A stretch of DNA of 64,000 bases from Vicinamibacterales bacterium (GCA_041394705.1 JAWKHS010000003.1:1-64000); one strand, 5' to 3'; positions 54,360 to 63,476 are shown, counted from the stretch's first letter. Made by a program: numbers and translations. The notes: generated from the letters alone by a model not told the origin.

Positions 54360-54850
54360 CGCGACGTCAGGTAGGCGACGAGCGCTGGTTTGTCGTCGGC
54401 CGGGACGCGGGCGCCCCAGCGCACCATCTTGTCCACCTCGCGGCCCCAGGCCGCCGCGGTCAGGCGCTGGGCCTGCGACATCTCGTCCTCGTGACACTGC
54501 CGGCAGGCGGCGGCGAAGATCTTCTCGCCGGCCGCCACGACACCCGGATCGTGGGACACGGCGGGCACGGGACCGAAGGCCCCCGCGAGGTAGGCGACCA
54601 GGGCCGGCCTGTCGGCGGTGCCCACCGTCGCGCCCCAGCGCTCCATCTTGGCGACCTCGCGGTCCCACCCGCCTTGGGTGAGCCGCTGCGCCGCGATCAC
54701 GTCGGCCTGGTGGCATCCGAGGCACGACGCCCTGGCCACCTCGGCGCCCGCGCCCTCGGGGAGTCCCGGCGGCTGGGCACGCGCGTCGGCCGCGCGGCCC
54801 GTCACGGCCGCCGCGAGCACCACGACGGCCGCGAGCGCCCGCACGGTCAC
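54344..54850 (-). CDS. Periplasmic diheme c-type cytochrome
   Basis: 168 residues from a GTG overlapping the upstream stop (GTGA). Signal peptide 1-26. Two heme sites, CLGCH (about 43-47) and CRQCH (about 116-120), lie in two similar halves: AQRLTQGGWDREVAKMERWGA and AQRLTAAAWGREVDKMVRWGA. The halves look like an internal duplication of a monoheme unit. As in SorAB and SoxCD systems it should accept electrons from the adjacent molybdoenzyme and pass them to the respiratory chain. Confidence 0.87.
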   Translation of the reverse strand: MTVRALAAVVVLAAAVTGRAADARAQPPGLPEGAGAEVARASCLGCHQADVIAAQRLTQGGWDREVAKMERWGATVGTADRPALVAYLAGAFGPVPAVSHDPGVVAAGEKIFAAACRQCHEDEMSQAQRLTAAAWGREVDKMVRWGARVPADDKPALVAYLTSRWGRR

Positions 54851-56028
54851 GCCTTCACCTCGATCCGGATCTGGTCCGGCGCGTTCCACAGGTACCCCGA
54901 CGGGTTCCACTGCGGCACGACCGGCTGCACGTTCCCCTTGGCGTCGGTCGCGCGCGACAGGATCGTGTAGGCCTCCGGCCGCGTCGCCGCGAACGTGTGC
55001 TCGAAGCGCCGCCAGGAGTAGCGGACCGCCGGGCCGGCGAACCGCGCCGTCGCCCACGTGGCGCCGCTGTCCACCGACACCTCCACCTGGGCGACGTCGG
55101 TCTCCCCGGCCCACGCGAAGCCCGCGACCGTCACCGGGCCGGGGGCCACGACCGCCCCGTCGAGCGGTCGCGTGATGAGGGACTTCACCGACAGCCCCGT
55201 GAGCGGCGCCATGTCGCGGGCGTCCACGGCCGCGCCCGGGACGACGCGCCGCGTGGGATACCGGTAGCCGGTGGCGACCCAGAAGCCGTCGTGCTCGGTG
55301 GCCGCCACGTGGATCGAGGTCAACCACTTGATGGCGTACGCGCCCTCCCAGCCCGGCACGATGAGCCGGAGCGGCCCGCCGTGCGCGTGCGGAATCGGCT
55401 GGTCGTTCATGGCCCACGCGACGAGCGTATCGGGATGCATCGCCTTTGCCATCGGCACCTGCCGCACGAAGGGCGGCTGCGTGCCCATGGGCCGATCGGC
55501 GCCCGACACCCAGAGGTGTGTCGCACTCACGCGTGCGTTCACGCGCCGGAGCAGGTCCGCCACCCGGACGCCCGTCCACGCCGCGTTGCCCACGGCGCCC
55601 TTGCGCCACTGGATGCCCGGCACCGGCGGATCGAAGAACGCGCGGCCGTTGCCCGCGCACTCGAGCGTGACGGTCAGGCTCGACGCCGGCATCTGCCGGA
55701 GGTCGGCCAGCGACAGCGTGGCGGGCGCGCCGACCTCGCCCTCGATGCCCAGGCGCCACGCCGCCGGATCGGCGGCGGCCGGCATCGGCATGTGGCACCG
55801 CACGTAGAAGGCGTCGAGGGGCGTCAGCAGCGAGTCGAGCAGGGCGACCGGCGTCTCGTAGTCGGGCGGCCGGACCGACAGGCGCGTGAGGCGCGGGTCC
55901 TTGCCGGCCAGGGTCTGCGCCTCGATCCCGGACGGCGCGCCGGCAACGAGCGCCCCGCCGACCCCCAGCCTGGTCGTCAAGGCAAACCACTCACGGCGCG
56001 ACAACGCGAACGGACCGTTCGAAGGCAT
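54847..56028 (-). CDS. Molybdopterin sulfite oxidase/dehydrogenase family enzyme (SorA/SoxC-like)
   Basis: 393 residues. The N-terminus FALSRREWFALTTRLGVGG is a twin-arginine signal. The Mo-cofactor domain (about 60-270) has LTVTLECAGNGR with the Mo-ligand Cys (about 124), HLWVSGADRP, PHAHGGPLRLIVPGWEG and IKWLTSIHV; the C-terminal Ig-like dimerisation domain (about 280-390) contains VEVSVDSGATW. Likely oxidises sulfite or a related S compound in the periplasm, with the downstream diheme cytochrome as acceptor. A consensus TATAAT lies 7 nt before the ATG. Confidence 0.9.
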   Translation of the reverse strand: MPSNGPFALSRREWFALTTRLGVGGALVAGAPSGIEAQTLAGKDPRLTRLSVRPPDYETPVALLDSLLTPLDAFYVRCHMPMPAAADPAAWRLGIEGEVGAPATLSLADLRQMPASSLTVTLECAGNGRAFFDPPVPGIQWRKGAVGNAAWTGVRVADLLRRVNARVSATHLWVSGADRPMGTQPPFVRQVPMAKAMHPDTLVAWAMNDQPIPHAHGGPLRLIVPGWEGAYAIKWLTSIHVAATEHDGFWVATGYRYPTRRVVPGAAVDARDMAPLTGLSVKSLITRPLDGAVVAPGPVTVAGFAWAGETDVAQVEVSVDSGATWATARFAGPAVRYSWRRFEHTFAATRPEAYTILSRATDAKGNVQPVVPQWNPSGYLWNAPDQIRIEVKA

Positions 56029-56035
56029 GGGGCCG

Positions 56036-56041
56036 ATTATA
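56036..56041 (-). promoter_or_regulatory. Consensus -10 TATAAT of the sulfite-dehydrogenase operon
   Basis: Seven bases before the ATG at 56028; a consensus box at leaderless spacing, the clearest example in the window. Confidence 0.65.
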
Positions 56042-56085
56042 GGCACACGCGCCGCGCGGTCCCGCGGCGCCCGCCTCGCGCCCGG

Positions 56086-58113
56086 CTACCTCGGCAGGCG
56101 CGGATACGTGCCCGCCGACGCCCGGAGCAGCTTCACGAAGACGTCCGTGTTCTCGTAGACGCCCGTGAACTGCCACGCGCCCGGCCCCTCGGCCGACAGC
56201 GGCACGTCGCTGGCCGTGTGCCCGGCGATGGCCACGGGATTCGCCCGCGTGTCGTCGGGACAGCCGTCGGCCGCCTGGCACCCGGTGGCGCCGTTCTCGA
56301 TCGTGCCCGGCACGAGGAAGCCCGGAAACGCCGTGCCGTCGACCGCGCGGTTGTCGCTGCCTTCGGAGGCGCCGTCGCGCCGCGGGTTGGCGACGGCGAT
56401 GCGGCTCACGGGGTCCACGACCGTGCCCACCTGGGCCAGGCGGTTCGAGAGCCAGTTCTCGTTGCGATCGGGACCGGCGGCGAAGCCCACGAGCAGTTTC
56501 TTCGTGGGATCGGGATCGGTCGGGAAGCCCTGCGCGTCCACCGTGTAATTCGTGAAGAAGTTCAGCGTCTGTGCCGGCAGGAAGCGGAACGTCGCGGCGT
56601 AGTCGCGCACGGATCGGCCGATCACCTCGGGCGCGTAGCGCTCGTTCCCCACGCCGATGATGCCGAAGCCGCCGCTCTCGTGATCGGCCGTGACCACCAC
56701 GAGCGTGTCGTTGGCCGGGTCGGCGTCCGCGTTCGTGCGCCGGGCGAACTCGAGCGCCACCTTCACGGCGTTGTCGAACTCGATCGTGTCCCAGATCGTG
56801 CGCTCGGCGTCGGACTCGTGCGCCTGCTTGTCGATGGACGCGCCCTCGACCATCAGGTAGAAGCCGCGGGGCGAGGCGGCCGACAGCGAGGCGAGCGCCA
56901 GGGACGTCATCTCGGGCAGCGACGGCTGATCCCGCACGGCCGCGTTCTTGGGGAGCGCGAGCTCGTCGCTGTAGCGGCCGGCCCCGACGCGGTCGAACGC
57001 CACCGACATGTGCGTCGGGTGGAAGAGGCCCAGGATCGCCTTCGGCGGCGCACCCGCCAGCGCGGCCCGGACGTCGGCGCCGGTGCGGAGGACCTCGAAC
57101 CCGGCATCCCGGAACCCGCCGACCAGGTCGCGTCCGTCCTTGCGGGTGCCGCCCGCGCCCGCCGGCGAAAAGTAGGTCGCGCCGCCGCCCATCAGCACCG
57201 TGAGGCCGCTGGCGGCGCGCTCGTCGTAGAGGTGGGTGGCGATGTCGTAGTAGGCGTCGCGGAAGGACGTGTGGACGGCATTGCCGGCCGGGGTCGCGTC
57301 GATGACGGCCGCCGTCGTGACCAGGCCCACGTTGAAGCCGCGCCCCCGCGTGCGCTTCAGCAGCTCGCCGATGTACTCGACGCGCGGGTTGTCGAAGTGA
57401 TCGGGCGTGTTGTCGGGGTAGACGCCCACGTGGTTGTTGTTGGCCTTGTGGCCGGTGGCGTAGGACGACATGCCCGGCGCCGAGTCCGTGATGGTGGCAT
57501 TCAGCGACGAGGTCATCACGAGGCCGGTGACGCCGAGCGTGTCCATGGCCAGGGGCCCGTTCGTCTTGCCGTAGGCCTGGCCGCGCGAGACGATCCGGGC
57601 GGCCGTCCGGTGCGCGATGCCCATGCCGTCGCCGACCAGCAGGATGATGTTCTTCGCCGGCCGCGCGCCCGGCCGGGCGGACTGCCACGCCGCCGCCTCG
57701 TACACCGCGCTGAACGTCGTGCCGTCGCTGGTCCTGGCGACGACCTCGTGCCGGCCCGGCGTGGAGAAGCGCAGGCCGCGCACGAGCAGGTTCGTCGTGT
57801 TCGCGGGCGCCGCGGCCGTCTCGCGGCCGCCGCCGAAGGGCGCCGTGCCCGTGCCGCCGGCGCCGAGTTCGCCGTCGGGGCCCGGTGCCAGCACGTTCTC
57901 GGTCGAGAGGTCCTTGCCGTCGAGCGTGACGACGAGGTCGCGCGGCGCCTCGGTGTCGCCCGTCGCCTCCACGCGCAGATCGAAGCGCTGGCCGACCGCG
58001 AAGGTCGCGCCCGGCGGCGGCATGATCCGGAGGCGGGTCTCGGCTGCGGCGGGACGGGTGGTCCCGGCGAGGAGTCCGGCGACGACGAGCACGACAACGG
58101 GCGGACAGCGCAT
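56086..58113 (-). CDS. Exported alkaline phosphatase with N-terminal beta domain
   Basis: 675 residues. Signal peptide 1-24. An Ig-like N-terminal domain (about 26-145) precedes the PhoA-type catalytic domain: NIILLVGDGMG (metal Asp), ATITDSAPGMSSYATG with the phosphorylated Ser, MVEGASIDKQAHESD, and VVVTADHESGGFG (metal Asp-His). The C-terminus (GHTASDVPLSAEGPGAW) has the third His ligand. It releases phosphate from monoesters in the periplasm. Insertions of Cys-containing loops (TGCQAADGCPDD) are present. A TAACAT lies 6 nt before the ATG. Single gene. Confidence 0.93.
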   Translation of the reverse strand: MRCPPVVVLVVAGLLAGTTRPAAAETRLRIMPPPGATFAVGQRFDLRVEATGDTEAPRDLVVTLDGKDLSTENVLAPGPDGELGAGGTGTAPFGGGRETAAAPANTTNLLVRGLRFSTPGRHEVVARTSDGTTFSAVYEAAAWQSARPGARPAKNIILLVGDGMGIAHRTAARIVSRGQAYGKTNGPLAMDTLGVTGLVMTSSLNATITDSAPGMSSYATGHKANNNHVGVYPDNTPDHFDNPRVEYIGELLKRTRGRGFNVGLVTTAAVIDATPAGNAVHTSFRDAYYDIATHLYDERAASGLTVLMGGGATYFSPAGAGGTRKDGRDLVGGFRDAGFEVLRTGADVRAALAGAPPKAILGLFHPTHMSVAFDRVGAGRYSDELALPKNAAVRDQPSLPEMTSLALASLSAASPRGFYLMVEGASIDKQAHESDAERTIWDTIEFDNAVKVALEFARRTNADADPANDTLVVVTADHESGGFGIIGVGNERYAPEVIGRSVRDYAATFRFLPAQTLNFFTNYTVDAQGFPTDPDPTKKLLVGFAAGPDRNENWLSNRLAQVGTVVDPVSRIAVANPRRDGASEGSDNRAVDGTAFPGFLVPGTIENGATGCQAADGCPDDTRANPVAIAGHTASDVPLSAEGPGAWQFTGVYENTDVFVKLLRASAGTYPRLPR

Positions 58114-58119
58114 GCGCCG

Positions 58120-58125
58120 ATGTTA
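58120..58125 (-). promoter_or_regulatory. -10 hexamer TAACAT of the alkaline phosphatase gene
   Basis: Six bases before the ATG at 58113; no sign of a Pho box in the short upstream gap. Confidence 0.4.
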
Positions 58126-58154
58126 GCAGTCCCGCCAGGACCGCCGGCCCGCGC

Positions 58155-58892
58155 TCAGGCCTCGAGCCGGTCGAGCAGCGGCCGCCAGCGGCGGCGCGAG
58201 ACCTCCACCGACGTGCCGTTCGAAAGGACGATGACGCCCGTGCCGTCGGTGTGCGGCTTGGCCTCGCGGACCGCGTCGAGGTTCACGACCACGGATCGAG
58301 AGATCTGGAAGAAGCGGCCCGCGTCGAGGCGGCGGAGGAGCTGCGCGAGCGTGGGCTGCATGAGCAGTTGCTCGCCGGCCGTGTGCAGGCGCGTCTGGCC
58401 GTCGTCGAAGCTGAACGCCACCACCTCGGCGGCCGGCACGACGAGGTAGCGGGCGCCGCGGCGCGCGAGGAACCGGGCCGGCGGCAGGGCGGGCAGCGGG
58501 GCGTGATCGGAGGCGCCGTGGCCGGTGGGCTCGGCCGGCGCCACCGAGACGCGCGCGAGCGCCGCGTCGAGGCGCGCCCGGGTCACGGGCTTCAGGAGGT
58601 AGTCCACCGCGCGCAGTTCGAAGGCGTCCACGGCGTGCTCGTCGAAGGCGGTGCAGAAGATGACGGCCGGCCGGGGCTGGCCGAGCGACGCGGCCACGTC
58701 GAGCCCGCTGCAGCCGGGCATCTGGACGTCGAGGAACACCACGTCCGGCGCCAGTTCCTGGATCCGCTCGAGCGCGGCCACGCCGTCCTCGGCCTCGCCG
58801 ATCACGTCGATGCCCTGACGCTCGGCCAGGAGCTGCCGAAGGCGCGCGCGCGCCGGCGCCTCGTCGTCCACGAGCAGCACCCTGAGGGTCAT
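58155..58892 (-). CDS. LytTR-family response regulator
   Basis: 245 residues. Receiver domain 1-120 with acidic DDEAP, phospho-acceptor Asp in VVFLDVQMPG (about 54), Thr and Lys in CTAFDEHAVDAFELRAVDYLLKP. A LytTR DNA-binding domain covers about 140-240 (FLARRGARYLVVPAAEVVAF, FFQISRSVVVNLDAV, EVSRRRWRPLLDRL). It should bind promoter DNA when phosphorylated. Last gene of the LytS-type operon; it starts in the stop of the PP2C regulator (ATGA). Confidence 0.94.
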   Translation of the reverse strand: MTLRVLLVDDEAPARARLRQLLAERQGIDVIGEAEDGVAALERIQELAPDVVFLDVQMPGCSGLDVAASLGQPRPAVIFCTAFDEHAVDAFELRAVDYLLKPVTRARLDAALARVSVAPAEPTGHGASDHAPLPALPPARFLARRGARYLVVPAAEVVAFSFDDGQTRLHTAGEQLLMQPTLAQLLRRLDAGRFFQISRSVVVNLDAVREAKPHTDGTGVIVLSNGTSVEVSRRRWRPLLDRLEA

Positions 58893-59983
58893 GCGTGCCT
58901 CCGGAGGACGAAGACCGTGACGTCGTCCTGCGCCTGGTCGGCGCCTCGATGGGCCTGGACGGCGGCCACGATGGCGTCCGCCACGTCCTGGGCGGCGGCC
59001 GCCCCGCCGCCGGCGAGCGCCGCGAGCGTGCCGAGCGGCAGCTCCTGTCCGTCCGCGTCGAGGGCCTCGGTGACCCCGTCGCTCACGACGACGAGCGTGT
59101 CGCCGGCGGCCAGCCGGCACGTGCCGCCCGCGAACTCGGCCACGTCCAGCAGGCCCACGGCCGGCGCCGTCGCGGCCAGGCCGCTCGTCCAGCCGCCCGT
59201 CGCCGGCACGACGAGCGCGGACGGATGGCCGGCGTTCACGTACTGCAGATCGCCGGTGGACGGATCGAGCATGCCGTGCACCAGCGTGGCGTAGCGCGAG
59301 CCCTCGGTGGTGGCGGCGACGTCGCGGTTGAGGGCCGTCATCATGTCGCGCGCGCCCTCCGCCGCCCGCTGCATGGCCGATTGCCACCGCGCGTGCACGC
59401 TGGAGGCGATGAGCCCCGCTGCCATCCCCTTGCCGGCGACGTCGCCGACGACGAAGGCCAGGTGGCCGTCGACGAGGACGGCGTCGAAGAAGTCCCCGCC
59501 GACCCCGCGGGCCGCCAGCGTGCGGGCGCCGAGGCCGTAGCCCGCGACGACGGGGAGCCGGCGCGGCAGCAGGTGCGCCTGGGCGCGCGTGGCCGCCTCG
59601 ATCTCCCGCGCGTCGTCCCGCCGCGCCCGGAGCTTTCGGCGGAGGCGGTCGAGCGTGGCCGCCAGCCGCTGGCGGTTGATGGGCTTCAGCAGGTAGTCGG
59701 CGGCGTCGTACTGGAAGGCGTCGACGGCGAAGCGCTCGTACGCCGTCGCGAACACGATGAAGGGCCGCGGCTCCGGGAGGCTCGCCGCGAAGTCGGTGCC
59801 ACGTTCGGCCGGCATCTCGATGTCCAGGAAGAGCACGTCGGGGGCCGCCGCCGACACCACGGCGCGCCCGGCCTGGGCGTCGCCGGCCTCGCCCACCACG
59901 TCCACGTCGCCGATCTCGGCCAAGAGCGCCCGCAGCCGCGCGCGGGCCGGCGCCTCGTCGTCGACGAGCACGGCGCGGATCAT
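58889..59983 (-). CDS. Response regulator fused to a SpoIIE/PP2C-type phosphatase
   Basis: 364 residues. Receiver domain 1-115 (DDEAPARARL, VLFLDIEMPAERG with the acceptor Asp, FATAYERFAVDAFQYDAADYLLKPI), a helical linker (115-145), and a SpoIIE-like PP2C domain (about 145-360) with GGDFFDAVLVDGHLAFVVGDVAGKG, LVHGMLDPSTGDLQYVNAGHPSAL, DTLVVVSDGVTEA and QDDVTVFVL; the metal-binding Asp residues are present. Phosphorylation by the adjacent histidine kinase would control dephosphorylation of a Ser/Thr-phosphorylated target, commonly an anti-anti-sigma. Overlaps both neighbours by ATGA. Confidence 0.93.
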   Translation of the reverse strand: MIRAVLVDDEAPARARLRALLAEIGDVDVVGEAGDAQAGRAVVSAAAPDVLFLDIEMPAERGTDFAASLPEPRPFIVFATAYERFAVDAFQYDAADYLLKPINRQRLAATLDRLRRKLRARRDDAREIEAATRAQAHLLPRRLPVVAGYGLGARTLAARGVGGDFFDAVLVDGHLAFVVGDVAGKGMAAGLIASSVHARWQSAMQRAAEGARDMMTALNRDVAATTEGSRYATLVHGMLDPSTGDLQYVNAGHPSALVVPATGGWTSGLAATAPAVGLLDVAEFAGGTCRLAAGDTLVVVSDGVTEALDADGQELPLGTLAALAGGGAAAAQDVADAIVAAVQAHRGADQAQDDVTVFVLRRHA

Positions 59984-61932
59984 GCCGGCACCCCGTCGGC
60001 CGTGCGCCGGTCGTCGGCCGGCACCACCGGCATCTCCATCCGCGCCACCGTGAGCCCGCCGGCCTCGTCGCGCGTGAGCGTGAACGCCGCGGCGTCGCCG
60101 AAGTGGCCGCGCAGCCGGTCCCGCACGTTGCGGAGGCCGAACTGCTCGCCGGCGCGCCGCACCGCCGACGCGGTGGGCCCGGGCGACGGCCCCGGCCCCG
60201 GGCCGTTGTCGCGGACGTCCACCGTCAGCCGGCCCGCCGCCACCCGCGCCTCGACGACGAGCGTCCCGGCCGAGAGCCGCTGCGCGATGCCGTGCTTGAC
60301 GGCGTTCTCCACCAGGGTGTGGACCAGCATCGCGGGCACGAGGACGCGCCGCGCGGCGTCGTCGGCGTCGATCCGGTACTGCAGGCGCGCGCCGAAGCGC
60401 GCTTCCTCGACGTCCAGGTACGCCCCCGCGAAGGCGAGCTCCTGCTCGAGCGGGGCCCACTCGCTGTCCGACCGGCGCAGCGTGTGGCGGAACACCTCCG
60501 ACAGCTGCTCCACCGCGCGATCGGCGCGCGCCGGGTCGCTGTGGACCAGCGAGGCCACGGTGTTCAGGGCGTTGAAGAGGAAGTGGGGATTGATCTGCGC
60601 CCGCAGCGCCTTGAGCTCCGACTGCGTGGACTGCACCCGCAGCTCCTGGGCGACGAGGTCCTGCTCCTGGCGGCGCTGCTGCAGCCGCACGTTCTCGATG
60701 AGGTAGGTGACGACCGTGCCCAGCGAGCGGAGCAGCATCAGGTCTTCGCTGAGGAGGATGCGCTCGCCGTAGACCCTCGGCACGACGATCCAGACGCTGG
60801 GATCGGCGGCGCTGCCCTCGACGAACAGGGCCGTCTGCACTTCCGCGTCCGTCGGCTCCGCCGTGAGGATCCGCACGGTGACGCCGAGGACGTCCTTCAG
60901 GCTGCGCTCGGCCGCCGCGATCAGGGCCGACTCGTCGGTGGCGGTCTGGAGCGACGACAGCACCGAGGTGACGGCCGACAGCGTCGTGTGGTGCCGCCCG
61001 AGCCACACGTGGTCGAGCGCCCGGCCGAGCACGCCCGCCAGCCAGGGCGCGGCCAGGAGCAGCGGCACGGTCGTCAGCGCGAAGAGCCACGGACGGGCCC
61101 CGCCCGGCGGCAGGGCGTCCAGCCACGGCAGGGCGACCGTGAAGAACGCGCCCAGGACCACGACGCCCGCGACCAAGAGCGCGCCGCGCTTGACGAGCAG
61201 GTCGTAGAACTCGAACCGGTTCTCGTAGTAGGTGGTGGCCGACAGGAACAGCAGGGGCGCCACGCTGATCACGCGGTTGAAGATCTCGAACGAGAGCTCC
61301 GTGTCGCGGGCGAGGACGGGCAGGAGGTTGGCGAGGGCCAGGAGCGCGTAGAGGCTGTTCAGCGCCCGCCGCAGCTTGCGGTGTTCGGCGGTGACGGCGG
61401 CCCGGGGGCTGCGGTTCAGCACGACGCCGGAGTAGATGCCGGCGAGGGTGAAGAGCCCGGCGATGGAGAACCCGATGATGGGGCCGGCGAACGCGGACCG
61501 GAGGAGCCCGAAGACCAGCGCCAGGGCGCCGAGCAGGGCCAGCGGCGCGACGACGTAGGCGGCCGCGAGCGGCCACCAGGCCCACGCCCGGGCGCGCGGC
61601 GCCCACTGGTCGCACCGGCCCTCCAGGTAGGTCGTGTGCATGATGAGGGGCGGGAAGCCGAAGGCCAGGCAGACCTGCACGACCTCGGGCCATCCGCGTC
61701 CCGGGCCCGTGAGGAAGTCGGCGAACTGGCTGGCCGCCGCCACGACGAACCAGGCCGCCGACCAGCCGAACAGCGCCAGGCTCGGCGTGTCGAGGCGGGT
61801 GCGCACGGCCTGCGGCCGGTGCGGGGACCAGACGGGACTCGCCTGCCGGAGCGACAGGATCAGGGCGGAGCCGTAGGCAAAGGCCCCGAGGACGTAGACG
61901 AGCAGGAAGAGCAGTCCGACGACGGTCGTCAT
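59980..61932 (-). CDS. LytS-type membrane sensor histidine kinase
   Basis: 650 residues. Eight hydrophobic segments in residues 1-310, then a GAF-like region (about 320-420), a short coiled coil (about 420-440, RRQEQDLVAQELRVQSTQSELKALRAQ) and a His_kinase domain: QINPHFLFNALNT with the phospho-acceptor His (about 447) and HATPase_c with VENAVKHG (N box) and DNGPGPG (G box). A typical partner for LytTR regulators. Two response regulators follow in the same operon, each joined by ATGA overlap, so one kinase is expected to serve both. TATCCT lies 13 nt before the ATG. Confidence 0.93.
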   Translation of the reverse strand: MTTVVGLLFLLVYVLGAFAYGSALILSLRQASPVWSPHRPQAVRTRLDTPSLALFGWSAAWFVVAAASQFADFLTGPGRGWPEVVQVCLAFGFPPLIMHTTYLEGRCDQWAPRARAWAWWPLAAAYVVAPLALLGALALVFGLLRSAFAGPIIGFSIAGLFTLAGIYSGVVLNRSPRAAVTAEHRKLRRALNSLYALLALANLLPVLARDTELSFEIFNRVISVAPLLFLSATTYYENRFEFYDLLVKRGALLVAGVVVLGAFFTVALPWLDALPPGGARPWLFALTTVPLLLAAPWLAGVLGRALDHVWLGRHHTTLSAVTSVLSSLQTATDESALIAAAERSLKDVLGVTVRILTAEPTDAEVQTALFVEGSAADPSVWIVVPRVYGERILLSEDLMLLRSLGTVVTYLIENVRLQQRRQEQDLVAQELRVQSTQSELKALRAQINPHFLFNALNTVASLVHSDPARADRAVEQLSEVFRHTLRRSDSEWAPLEQELAFAGAYLDVEEARFGARLQYRIDADDAARRVLVPAMLVHTLVENAVKHGIAQRLSAGTLVVEARVAAGRLTVDVRDNGPGPGPSPGPTASAVRRAGEQFGLRNVRDRLRGHFGDAAAFTLTRDEAGGLTVARMEMPVVPADDRRTADGVPA

Positions 61933-62035
61933 GGCCGACACGCCGAGGATACGCCGTCCGCCGCGGCAGGGGTCGGCCGCCCGCGCCGAGCGGCCGCCCG
62001 ACACCGCCGAGCGGCCGCCGTCCGGGACCGAGCGG

Positions 62036-62041
62036 TAACAT
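62036..62041 (+). promoter_or_regulatory. -10-like TAACAT upstream of gluQ
   Basis: 18 nt before the ATG at 62060; a short leader is predicted. Weak evidence. Confidence 0.3.
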
Positions 62042-62059
62042 GGCGCGCGCCACCCGCCC

Positions 62060-62986
62060 ATGCGCATCGACTGCTCGCGCCTGGCCGCCCGGCTGGGCGC
62101 GCCGCCCCTGACCCGCTTCGCGCCGGCGCCCACCGGGTACCTGCACCTGGGCCACGTGGTGAACGCGATCTACGTCTGGGGCCTCGCGGCTGCCACCGGG
62201 GGCCGCGTGCTCCTGCGCGTCGAGGACCACGACCGGCAGCGCTGCCGGCCGGCTTACGAGGCGGCCCTGCTGGACGACCTGGACTGGCTGGGATTCGTGC
62301 CCGACGTCTACCCGACGGCCGCGTTTCGTGCCGGAGCCTGCCAGGGCCGTCAATCCGATCGCGATGCCCACTACCGTGCCGCGGTGGCGATCCTCGCGTC
62401 CCGTGGGCTCGTCTACGGGTGCGCCTGCACCAGGCGCGACATCGAGGCATCCGGCGGCGCCGGCGGGTCCGACGAGCTCCGCTATCCAGGCACGTGCCGC
62501 GACCGCGGCCTGCCGCTCGACGACGGGCTCGGCTGGCGCCTGCGCCTGCCGGACGACGCGGTCGTGTTCGACGACGTCGTGCACGGGCCGGCGCGGCAGA
62601 CGCCGGCGGGCCAGTGCGGCGATCTCCTGATCCGCGACCGTCTCGGCAACTGGACCTACCAGTTCGCGGTCGCCGTCGACGACCTCGCGCACGGCGTGAC
62701 ACTCGTGGTGCGCGGCGACGATCTGTATCCGTCGACGGGCCGCCAGATTCTCCTCGCCCGCCTCCTGGGGCGCGAGGCGCCGCCCGTGTTCCTGCACCAT
62801 CCGCTCGTCATGAAGTCGGCCACCCAGAAGCTCAGCAAGTCCGACGGCGACAGCGGCGTTCGCGATCTCGCCGCGGCAGGGTGGTCGCCGCCGCGGGTGA
62901 TCGGCCATGCCGCCCATGCCGCCGGCCTGCTCGCGCGGCCAGCGGCGATCGCCCTCGCCGACCTGCCGTCGCTCGTCGCCAGGTGA
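62060..62986 (+). CDS. gluQ: Glutamyl-queuosine tRNA(Asp) synthetase
   Basis: 308 residues, the size of GluQ, lacking the anticodon-binding domain of GluRS. HIGH motif in APAPTGYLHLGHVVNA (about 22-37), zinc ligands CAC (about 120) with YPGTC (about 148-152), and the KMSKS-like QKLSKSDGD (about 254-262). The enzyme glutamylates queuosine at the tRNA(Asp) wobble position. Nothing else in the window makes queuosine. It begins 127 bp from the histidine kinase start, divergently. Confidence 0.92.
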   Translation: MRIDCSRLAARLGAPPLTRFAPAPTGYLHLGHVVNAIYVWGLAAATGGRVLLRVEDHDRQRCRPAYEAALLDDLDWLGFVPDVYPTAAFRAGACQGRQSDRDAHYRAAVAILASRGLVYGCACTRRDIEASGGAGGSDELRYPGTCRDRGLPLDDGLGWRLRLPDDAVVFDDVVHGPARQTPAGQCGDLLIRDRLGNWTYQFAVAVDDLAHGVTLVVRGDDLYPSTGRQILLARLLGREAPPVFLHHPLVMKSATQKLSKSDGDSGVRDLAAAGWSPPRVIGHAAHAAGLLARPAAIALADLPSLVAR

Positions 62987-63035
62987 CCCCGCGCCGCCGT
63001 CGCGGCCCGCCCGGACTGTGCGACGATCTCCGGTC

Positions 63036-63476
63036 GTGACCGCCGCGACGGTACCTTCCGTGTGGCACGCCCCGCTGGCGCGGCGTGCGACGCCGTCCCC
63101 TGGTGAGGCCGGTGCGGATATCGGCCTGACCGTCGAGGACCTGGCGCAGGCCCACGGGCCGGCGATGCTCACCGTGCGCCGGACCGCCTCCGAAGACGTG
63201 CAGGACCGGCAGGTCTACCTGTCGCTCGACGGCGAGGACTGGGCCACCCTCTACTACGGCAAGGAAGTGACGCGGGAGATCGCACCCGGACGCCACGTCC
63301 TCAAGGCGAACAACACGCTGGTCCGCAAGTCCGTGACGTTCGACGTGACGCCTGGCGAACACGTCCGTTACCAGTGCACCAACAAGGCGCACTGGACCGC
63401 GATGATGTTCATGGCGTTTCTCGGCGCTGCCGTGTTGACGGTGCAGCTGGTGCGCGAGCCAGACGGCCGGGAGTGA
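63036..63476 (+). CDS. Single-TM protein with PEGA-like domain
   Basis: 146 residues from a GTG; an ATG at 63165 would give 103 residues. The body has a PEGA-like beta pattern: VYLSLDGEDWATLYYGKEVTREIAPGRHVLKANNTLVRKSVTFDVTPGEH (split by me into VYLSLDGEDW, IAPGRHVLKAN and FDVTPGEHVRY). A TM helix lies at the C-terminus (about 120-137, MMFMAFLGAAVLTVQLV). The N-terminal 40 residues are Ala/Pro-rich and may be non-coding. Function unknown; PEGA-like domains bind sugars or the peptidoglycan surface. Confidence 0.6.
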   Translation: MTAATVPSVWHAPLARRATPSPGEAGADIGLTVEDLAQAHGPAMLTVRRTASEDVQDRQVYLSLDGEDWATLYYGKEVTREIAPGRHVLKANNTLVRKSVTFDVTPGEHVRYQCTNKAHWTAMMFMAFLGAAVLTVQLVREPDGRE

